DNA of 64,000 nucleotides from Aplectana chamaeleonis (lineage: Eukaryota > Nematoda > Chromadorea > Rhabditida > Cosmocercidae): positions 1,127,001-1,191,000 of the forward strand of contig JAPDOI010000211.1 of the NCBI GenBank assembly GCA_029168955.1. Direction: 5' to 3'. The notes under the pieces were generated by a model. That model was not told the DNA's origin. It searched no databases and saw only the letters and a program-made list of their open reading frames with translations. The position numbers were made by a program, and so were the translations under genes. Position 1 is the stretch's first letter, and every line of letters begins with the position of its first letter. Shown in pieces: positions 56,630-64,000 of the stretch.

Positions 56630-57600
56630 AAGAAGAGAGTCGCTTCTCATCGTTCTCTCCCTCTATCGAGTGATAACATAGCAGCAAATCTGAGGCCGGA
56701 GGCGGTCCACTCATTAAAGCACTTTCAGTGGTAGGTTAGCTGGGAATCAAGGTACTCAAACAATGGGGATTGGTGGACCGCCCGGCATTCACCTGGCGGG
56801 CAAATGTGCATTACCGGTGTCCGCAAGGCTTAAACCCTGACAGCTTTGGTCCGCCAGCAGAGCCTCGCGTGTACCGGCTGGGCTATTATAATCAATGAAA
56901 TCAGTGATCAAACTACAACATGTTAAAGCGTGAGTGGTCGTTAACTCTCTCGAGTACAGGCCATGTGACGACTCGGTGCCAAGCGAATGCCACTGGGCGG
57001 TCAGGCGCCAGCCGAGTGCCAACTGGTGGATAACTGCGTTTTCATATGCTGGTTGAATTCAAAGTGTGATTGCCATAGCCAGCTAACAATAAGTGCAAGT
57101 TATCACGCGGCTTTCAGGCAACTGGCACATTTTTGCCAACCGTCTGCCACTGGCATTACGTGAGATGACGAGTGTTTGCTTTTACTTCCAATCGCGATTG
57201 CCACTGGACAGCTAAATGCCAGTTGTCATCCAACCGTTACAGCAACCTGGCGAAATATCGCCGGCTGTCGGTCGCTCCCAGTGTCTGGAGTGACCTCCTG
57301 ATAATGATGGCGATTAGCTGGTTTAGCTAGCTTACTATTGAAAATGCTACGATGAATCCGACCTTATGCTTTTCTCGAGAACTTCCCACCGACCTGTGGA
57401 CCGTCTCACAGTTCTCTCCTCGGAGAACACAGTCCAAACTCCAGAGGTATATATCTTGATATTTTGATCCGGTCACCGTCATAGCAATCCTGCTAAAATC
57501 GAAATCTCGATTCGCTCAAATAAGCAAGAAAAATTTTAGGAAAAGTCGGCCACGCCCCAGTAGAAAGAGCAAAATGGGCGCGCTACTGGCGAGTTTCAGA
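56630..57600. other. Unassigned DNA rich in TGCCA/TGGCA words
   Basis: 56990-57285 has repeated GCCACTGG, GTGCCAACTGG and CTGGCA words. GCCACTGGGCGGTCAGGCGC and GTCGGTCGCTCCCAGTG at its two sides are weakly inverted, so a worn inverted-repeat element of about 300 bp is possible. No gene recognised. Confidence 0.35.
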
Positions 57601-57607
57601 GCAAAAC

Positions 57608-57850
57608 TGATGTCAACGAATATTCGGAAAGCAGAATATTCGGCCAGATCAAAGAATAATCGAATATTCCGGGTATTCGATTATTCGGAAAAGTCAATTT
57701 TTCAAATAATTCGTTTATTCGAATATTCGGAAAAGTCAATTTTTCGAATAATTCGTTTATTCGAGTATTCGGAAAAGTCAATTTTTTGAATAATTAGTCA
57801 ATTCGAATATTTGAGCGGCCCAATATTCGAATATTCGGCCGAATAAACGA
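57608..57850. repeat. 42-bp TTCGAATA tandem repeat, block 1
   Basis: About four diverged units of the type TATTCGGAAAAGTCAATTTT followed by TCGAATAATTCGTTTATTCGA. The 42-bp period is a multiple of three, so a frame stays open (repeating EYSEKSIFRIIRLF). Units are rich in the palindromes TTCGAA and GAATATTC. Not considered coding. Confidence 0.85.
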
Positions 57851-57911
57851 ATATCTTCAGAAAAATAAGAAGCTGAGTCTCCGGCACATGTCCATTTTAG
57901 GGGTCCAGAGG

Positions 57912-58132
57912 TGAGATGTCTCCAACCAAACTGGGTGCTATCTTAGCGGTGGGGGGGCCACTATGTCTGGGTGCACTTCGCCCGACCATTTTATCGTGCC
58001 GCACTAAATTTGAGCACCTACCCGGGTTTTCCCTCCCCCGCACATATCAGGAGTGATTGCGGCACGGAAAAATGGGCGTGGCCAGGTGCGATACAGCAAT
58101 GCTTCCGCTCAGATAGCACCCCAAACTGATAG
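57912..58132. repeat. Inverted-repeat element between repeat blocks
   Basis: CCAAACTGGGTGCTATCTTAG then CGG at the left faces CCGCTCAGATAGCACCCC then AAACTGATAG at the right. Inner arms carry CGACCATTTTATCGTGCCGC and GCGGCACGGAAAAATGGGCG. About 220 bp; target unclear. Confidence 0.6.
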
Positions 58133-58349
58133 GAAATTCGGATGTTGTTGGTAGATAATGTTTAGAGAATCCAGAAACTTTTATCGTATCGTTTAACAAC
58201 TACTCATAGACAGTGGTAAATGTTAGTTTCAATACTCCTCTTATGATATAATGTGGAATGTTTTTCTGGTGGAAGAACATTGGCATGGCTTTGCTCTATA
58301 TAATACTATACAAAAAAGGTCAAGAAAGCTGGAAGTGCCGCGAACGGTG

Positions 58350-58640
58350 GTTTGATTATGCGTACTTCTTATTCGAATACTCGCGATTTTGGCCGAATAT
58401 TCGTATTTTATTCGAACGAACGAATTCGAATAAATTCGTTCATTATTCGAACGAACGAATTTTCGAATAAATTCGTTTATTCGAATATTCGGAACGAAGT
58501 CGAATTTCGAATAAATTCGTTTATTCGAATATTCGGAGAACGAATTTTTCGAATAAATTCGTTTATTCGAATATTCGAACGAAGTCAATTTCGAATAATT
58601 CGTTCATTTTATTTCGAACGAACGAATTTCGAATAAATTG
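58350..58640. repeat. 42-bp TTCGAATA tandem repeat, block 2
   Basis: Units of AATAAATTCGTTTATTCGAA with GAACGAA interruptions. The left edge GCGTACTTCTTATTCGAATA then CTCGCGATTTTGGCCGAATA is nearly repeated at 62065-62110, so blocks 2 and 3 are copies of one repeated segment with a defined border. Confidence 0.85.
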
Positions 58641-58944
58641 TTGGACTTGTGAAGAGTTCATACTAAACTGATGGCTGAATCTACAAGTCATTTGTTTGAT
58701 TGTTTAATTAGGATCGATGGAATGAAGCGCATAAGAAATGGGGAATACAGGGGAAAACTGAAGTTCTCAGAGCAACAACAAAAAAATAACGAAGACTGAG
58801 GTACATCTGGCAATAACATACAATTTCCGATGCTGACTTGATCGTCGGTTCGATGTCGTCCTCACATCTGCGTCTTCATAAGTCTATTGCACTGCGGCGA
58901 ACATGCGTTGCCTACGCTGATTTGGGCGCCATAGCCAGCGACAA
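58641..58944. other. Unassigned DNA
   Basis: No recognised feature before the E6 fragment. Confidence 0.4.
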
Positions 58945-59226
58945 TCGACGAAATCTGCGCGAATCGATTATGCTAACTGCGGCAGAGTTGCTTGGCAATT
59001 TGCGATCGAAACGCAAAGGCGTCGCTTACAAGCCATTGATCCGACATGGGGGCGGACTGACAGGTAGTGCACCGGACGAGTGTTCAAAGCTGCTTGTATG
59101 GCGATTGCCGCTCTGGCCAGCTTATCGTTGCCTTCTTAGACACTCGTTCCTCTCCTGGCACCTTCGATCAATAGTCACGTCACACCGAGACCTCGAGAAC
59201 GAGATTTATCGTACAACACGTTGCCT
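58945..59226 (-). mobile_element. Group E element E6, reversed, left part missing
   Basis: ATCTGCGCGAATCGATTATG, CGGCAGAGTTGCTTGGCAAT, GGGGCGGACTGACAGG and CGAGACCTCGAGAACGAGAT follow E2 reversed. The right end TTTATCGTACAACACGTTGCCT is widened by a few bases; TTAA follows (59227-59230). It sits against an F fragment. Confidence 0.7.
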
Positions 59227-59230
59227 TTAA

Positions 59231-59580
59231 GTATCACCCCCACTGGCATCACAGGACGCTCCAATGAATTCTTTGTGCCGACGTTACAGTCCTTGCAATT
59301 CTTTACATGCTATATTGCTCCGTTCGATCAGATTCTGCATTTGCACCGACGGTCTTCTATTCTTCGATTGACACAGCTTTCCAACGGTGACGAACCACCA
59401 TTAACATGTTGTATCCGACCAGACAACTGGCCCATGTTAAAGAATAATGTCACTGCAAATACGACGTTCTTAATGCGTTTCGCCATTTCTTCGTAATTTT
59501 GGTAAACACTTGGAGGCTGCATTGTTCTATGGTGAAAAACTCATGGATGAAAATCATCGTGAACACCGCTCGAATGAGAG
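59231..59580 (+). mobile_element. Group F element F7, right part
   Basis: Starts GTATCACCCCCACTGGCATC and continues with ATTGCTCCGTTCG, CCAACGGTGACGAACCACC, AGACAACTGGCCCATG and ATCATCGTGAACACCGCT. E6's TTAA falls at the first TAAGTATCACCCC of group F, about 20-25 bp upstream of the G1 site in F1. F's left half was not found upstream of E6. Confidence 0.7.
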
Positions 59581-60688
59581 GCGCAGAGTTTCGCTGGAGC
59601 CAACAACGGGGCCTTCGCTCCACCGACCCTGGTCGGTTTACTCTGAGAGAATTCTTCGTTCCGCGCTTAGGGGTACCAGATGACTGCTCCCCATGATTCG
59701 CGTTCGTTCCGCGATAGTTACCCAATCGACTCATCCCTTGACATTCTCGTTCGCATACCCTGATAATACCGCGATCGTTGAGAGGTTTTACGGCGCTAAT
59801 ACTGCGGTGCAGTTCGCGATCCGCGAGCAGGTACCGTGATCGTCTCCCCCGCTCCCGCGTTCTCATGTTGTGCAGATTTGTAAAGCAGCGCGAAATGCGG
59901 CGAGGGTAATATCATTATAGCTTTCGTGTTGATCTGATAGGCAACACTCGCTCGGGTGAAACATCGAGAGGGCCTGATGCGGTACCATCAGAAGGCTGAA
60001 GAATCTCGCGATCGTCCCGCGATAGCGTTCCAAGCTCGGTTCGTCGCGCATCCGCGATGTAAGGCCCCGGAATACGTCAATGTATAGACGCGATTCGCCC
60101 TCAGGCTGAAACTGGTAGGATCTCGCACTTGTTCCAGACAGGCCCAGGCCTCGACTCTCGCGGTTTTGCTATAGGAGCATCGTGGAGCATCGATGAACGA
60201 ACGCGATACACTCGGTTTGAGACTGAGAATCTTCCTCGCGATCGTTGCGCGATAGCCCCATAAGAAATCCTCTCGGCCCCTACCAGAAACTGAGATTCTA
60301 TCCAGAACGATCGTGGGGATCCTCTCAGAGGAGTGAGTAAAGGAATATGAAATATCATTCGACGCAGAATTTACGTAGATTTCAAAACAACCTCACCAGT
60401 TTAAAGAGTTATAGGCGAAAAAAACCGGTGTTTCGTAAATGAATTAGGCTGAAGGATCGAGAATAGTTTTTCAAACTGGAAGCACAAGTTGACGCAGAAT
60501 TCCTATCTCCAAGCACAAAAAAGTTATGGACGAAAACCGGCAGTGACAATCTACACAATCTTGAAAATGACTTGCATGAATGTTGGGTGACTTTCATTCT
60601 TTTTCGAGGCGCATACTGGGGGGAGATCGAGTACAGGGTGAGCTGCATTGTCTGCTTCGGCCATTCGACAGACGTCTCCACCCCTTAC
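59581..60688. other. CGCGAT-rich unassigned block
   Basis: Unlike its neighbours this stretch is GC-richer and full of CGCGAT, GCGATAG and GATCGT words. TCGCGATCGTCCCGCGATAG (about 60005) recurs as TCGCGATCGTTGCGCGATAG (about 60238), with a looser version near 59697. No recognised domain in overlapping frames of both strands. It may be a diverged long-period repeat or an unknown element between F7 and C5. Confidence 0.4.
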
Positions 60689-61153
60689 AGGCATCGTTCG
60701 CGTTGAAAACCAATTTCCATTTCCTTTTTCTGGCCCAATTTCATGAATGAGTTCGGTAGACCACACTGGTAGATCTGAAAAGGCTAAAAGATAGGGTTAT
60801 GAAGTTGGAAGGGTTTAATTTTTTCCTGCCACCAGTTCACCAGTCATCTACACTTTTTCGTAGAATGCTGATGCGACTGTCAAACAACATAGCAAATAGT
60901 TGCTAATAAACTCCACATGCACGAAATACTTCGAAAATGACAAAGTGACGAGGCTCTCCAAACGCAGAAAAACTTCAAAACTATATTATAAAGGCGCGAA
61001 CTTTAAATTCATATTTACAATGTGTTCCAAAATGAATTTTCCTTACAAATACAGGTTTTCTATGGCCCTTCGACGTTTTCGTTTACTAGAGAGGCCAATC
61101 TACACACTAACATGTGTAAAAATAATATACGGTTTTCTGCGCGTATGATGCCT
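60689..61153 (+). mobile_element. Group C inverted-repeat element C5, undisrupted
   Basis: AGGCATCGTTCGCGTTGAAAA to TTTTCTGCGCGTATGATGCCT, flanks TTAC and TTCT. It follows C1 but lacks the 136-bp palindrome at the place where C1 has it (GATGCGACTGTCAAACAAC), so it serves as the empty-site reference. Confidence 0.82.
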
Positions 61154-61584
61154 TTCTCAAGACGTGGGTGATTACCAACGGATAGATAAACCTCACCCGT
61201 GTATTCCCATCTCCTCCTTGTGCCTAAGTGTTTCCACTGGTTGTCACCGGTTTTCCCAATTTTTCCAATGTAGAGGTTCCCTTCACCCATATTGGTGGTG
61301 AGGGTTGGTGGAGTATATGGCTCCAAATTCCCAATCGAAGCTAAGTGGTTGGTGTTACTCATTGCCCAGCGGCATGGACAAATGGGAGGGCCAAGTGTGA
61401 TTGCCATATGGCTCCTCGTGTTGTAGAACTCGCCCTAGTAGCCTCATCAGACGGTGTGGAAAAATTCTAGTTCTTGCGTTCGGGAAAATGGAACAATGGA
61501 GTAATGAAGAGATCGATATCAGTCTTGGAAAGGTATGTCGATTCCTTCATACATTGGAGCCGATTTCATATTTTTGTTAAACTG
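61154..61584. other. Unassigned DNA
   Basis: The minus-strand frame 61060-61407 contains a plausible-looking stretch (GPPICPCRWAMSNTNHLASI) but no family I recognise. Could be a fragment of a repeat ORF. Confidence 0.3.
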
Positions 61585-62425
61585 TTTCGGTATTCAAATT
61601 GGAATAACGTTCGAATATTCACCTCTTGCGAATAATCGAATTCGGAATAATATTCGAATATTCACCTTTCCTGAATAGTCGAATCTGTCGAATAATATTC
61701 AAATATTCACCTTCTCGAATAGTCGAATTCGAATAATATTCGAATATTCACCTTTCCCGAATAGTCGAATTCCTGAATAATATCTGAATATTCACCTTCC
61801 TGAATAGTCGAATTCGTAATAATGTTCAGAATTTTCACCTTTGCGAATAGTCAGAATTCGGGAATAATGTTCTGAATTTTCACCTTTATGAATAGTCGAA
61901 TCGGAATAATGTTCGAATTTTCACCCTTTGCGAATAGTCGAATTCTAATAATGTTCGAGTATTCATTACCCTTCGAATATTCGAATGTTCGAATCAAACC
62001 TCAAGTCTGAAAAATTCTGAGTTTATTCGAACTCGAACATCTGGTCCTCACTCTAGTACTCGGTGCGTACTTCTTATTCTCAATACTCGCGATTTTGGCC
62101 GAATATTCGTATTATTCGTATTCCGAATCATTCGAATAAATCACGATTATTCGGAAAGAGTCAAATTTCGAATAATTCGTTTATTCCGAATATTCTTAGA
62201 ACTCTGTTTTCGGAATAATTCCGTTTATTCGAATATTCCCGGAGAAAGTCATTTTTTCGAATAATTCGTTTATTCGGAATATTCAGAGAAGTCAATTTTT
62301 TCGAATAATTCGTTTATTCGAATATTCGGAGTAGCTTCAATTTCTCGAATAATCCCAGTTTATTCGAATATTCGAAAAGTCAATTTTCCGAATTATTCGT
62401 TTATTCGAATATTCGAAAATTTTTA
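61585..62425. repeat. TTCGAATA tandem repeat, block 3 (two subtypes)
   Basis: 61585-62000 is built of about 41-bp units (GAATATTCACCTTT, then GAATAGTCGAATTCGAATAAT). 62080-62425 uses the AAGTCAATTTTTCGAATAATTC unit of blocks 1 and 2. Many single-base insertions and doublings separate the units, more than in blocks 1 and 2. Confidence 0.85.
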
Positions 62426-62479
62426 TTCGTTTGATATCACTCTGATTTACAGGCCTCAATAGAGGAGGAGACGCACGAA

Positions 62480-62770
62480 CGATTGTATTCAAAATCTATG
62501 TTCTTCTTTTGTGTTTCCAGTCTGGCTTTATATTGTGACCTGCTTCAGAATGATGGCTGCAAGAATAACGAGAAAATACGAGGCTCGGAGGACAACTCGT
62601 CCGCGAACCTTCTACCTGAGTTCAAATTCTAAATTTTTGATGAGCCGTAACTCAGTTCGTAGTGAGCTCTGAGCAATTCTGGTTAATTGTGATCAGCGTG
62701 GATTTTCCTGCAAGATAGGCAGAAGAACTAAAAATCGATTCTGAGCTTGGACTGTGGCTCCAAACGAGTA
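62480..62770. repeat. Eroded group V repeat, copy 2
   Basis: Parallels 11480-11715: AAAATCTATGTTCTTCTTTT, TCTGGCTTTATATTG, GGACAACTCGTCCGCGAAC, GCCGTAACTCAGTTCGTAGT. No inverted ends visible. Confidence 0.5.
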
Positions 62771-63035
62771 ATAACGATCCCGAATCAGGCCACCTGTTCT
62801 TCTCAAGGGACTTCTCCCTAATGCATGAGAGAAATGCTGTATGAGTGGTATGGATGCGTTCTCAACATGAACTCAGGACACTCATGGGGAAGAACGTCGG
62901 CACAATAGGGGTTGTATTCTGGGGTTGACGTCCTATCCAACTCTCATTGTCAGAAACTGCTGCTGGCTTGAATCCGATGTCCGCCCTGGGATACATACAA
63001 CCGCTATTGTGCTAACGTGCTACCCCACGGGCGAC
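62771..63035 (-). repeat. Candidate tRNA-derived SINE-like segment
   Basis: On the minus strand, TGGGGTAGCACG (63017-63028) resembles an A-box and GGATTCAAGCC (62965-62975) a B-box, about 45 bp apart as in tRNA-derived SINE heads, followed by an unrelated body. Only one copy is in the window and the tail is not defined, so this is tentative. Confidence 0.3.
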
Positions 63036-64000
63036 CATACCGGCCAGTAAACGAAATAAAATATCTGACGCTGGCGAAACATCTCGCGAAAAAAATGTTT
63101 ACGGCGTCATGCGCTTGATTACCACCTTTACATGGAGAGGTTCTACAGGCGATGATGCCAGGGGATTTTCAAAATTCAAGAAAATGCGACTAGAAGGGCC
63201 CAAAATAAGTGGTACAGGCATGACTCAGTACAATGAACTTCATGTTTGAGTAGGAAAAACCGCCATAAAATCTCTAATAAAGACCTACAGCTAACGGCAG
63301 TATTTGTTGACTCCTAGATGAATGAAGGAAGGCAGTTGGAGAAGCAGGCAGAAGGCACCCGGCTGGAGACGTCTGATGGGGAGGTCTGAGGCGTCTGTTT
63401 GCAGACCTCATAGCTGTATTAGCCAACCTTTGCTGAACGGCTGGGAACTCTTGAAGCGGCTCATCTCAGCTGAGGCAACAGCCGACCTATTAGAGTCATC
63501 CGGCTTATGGCGCACGCCAAAAAGCCCTCAGGCACATCGGACGAGACAGTAATGCGGTAATCCTCAGAAGTTGGGTGTACACTGGATTTTCGAGTAATCG
63601 CCATCACTCGCTGGCAGTGGCCCTGCGGTTATGGCGGGCTTCCGCCTCTGTATTTCACCATTTCAGCTTTGGACTCGTGGTTTAGTAGGTTTGTGTCTAA
63701 AAAGTCATATTGGATTGAAAATTGAAACCTTGTTCTCGAACTTTTTGTATTTCAGAAAAACCCACTATGGTGTCGCCCAGTGAGCAAGCAGAGTGAGGAC
63801 ATAGTAACGAATTCGACGAAGCTCAGATATTACATATACTAGTCCCTATTCCTACACCGCCAGGTCTATAATGCCTGGTGAGGTATTCCAGTCAACAATT
63901 AGATGTAGAGTATGTATAAGCGGTTCGTTTCAAAACCCTAGAGCCATCCCTGGAAATGAGGTCTACGCTTCTCCTCTGAAGAATCGTGGTGCGGCACCAC
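63036..64000. other. Unassigned DNA to the window end
   Basis: The 76-codon plus-strand frame 63322-63552 is GC-richer than its surroundings but not recognised. No terminal repeats or RNA genes seen. The window edge may cut a feature. Confidence 0.35.

Noticed and set aside
57574..57789. Repeat protein with period EYSEKSIFRIIRLF
   Set aside because: The period comes from a 42-bp DNA repeat. The opposite strand is equally open and related blocks are full of frameshifts.

Overview
The window looks like repeat-dominated, gene-poor nuclear DNA from a nematode. The strongest taxonomic clue is a 22-nt match (20 of 22 positions) to the nematode spliced leader SL1, followed by a GT splice donor, at 9997-10018. 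RTE-type and CR1-type LINE remnants and many short inverted-repeat elements fit that reading. Clade V (strongylid/rhabditid) is a guess; the species cannot be named. No intact host protein gene, rRNA, confident tRNA or CRISPR array was recognised. The only recognisable proteins are reverse transcriptases of three dead LINE copies.

Main content: at least 30 copies of short elements (about 270-600 bp) with imperfect inverted ends of the type AGGCAGTGTTCACGAT ... ATCGTGAACACTGCCT, flanked by TTAA or a one-base variant (TCAA, TTGA, TTAG). I sort them into groups A-K by their interiors; these names are mine. They occur singly, nested, or as trains sharing one TTAA per joint: B1-C1-D1 (7632-9191), F2-A2 (19192-20128), B2-C3-E1 (21253-22282), F5-J1-J2-J3-K1-F6 (49132-52137), D3-I1-E5 (54152 to about 55620) and E6-F7 (about 58945-59580). 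Several groups with otherwise different interiors share a GGAC-N5-GTCC / CTCGTCCAC core. Other short elements are TA-flanked palindromes (groups P, Q, R, S, U), TAA/TTA-flanked elements (8304-8439 and 39634-40401), a hAT-like element with 8-bp repeats (33895-34275), and an inverted-repeat element that contains the SL1-like sequence (9777-10294).

Layout: 1-2200 AT-rich DNA with a GC-rich block; 2206-4790 element A1 split by a CR1 LINE; 7632-9191 a three-element train; 9777-10294 the SL1-bearing element; 12381-14158 a TGTTA array split by a 5'-truncated RTE; 15490-16515 F1 split by G1; 19-25 kb mixed elements; 25-31 kb mostly unrecognised AT-rich DNA; 31993-32531 a third TGTTA array; 33.9-38.5 kb hAT-like, B3, R, S, Q and G2 (itself split by a TA palindrome); 39.6-44.5 kb a Harbinger-like element, the second RTE copy, C4, P3, E3, F3 and T; 46.5-55.6 kb trains of elements; 57.6-62.4 kb TTCGAATA-rich 42-bp tandem repeats in separate blocks, with E6/F7, a CGCGAT-rich block and C5 between them.

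Nothing here forms an operon or pathway. The value of the window is its stratigraphy: host elements split by younger insertions, with related undisrupted copies elsewhere in the window, allow insertion sites and target duplications to be read directly. All homology statements are by eye; no alignment or search was run.
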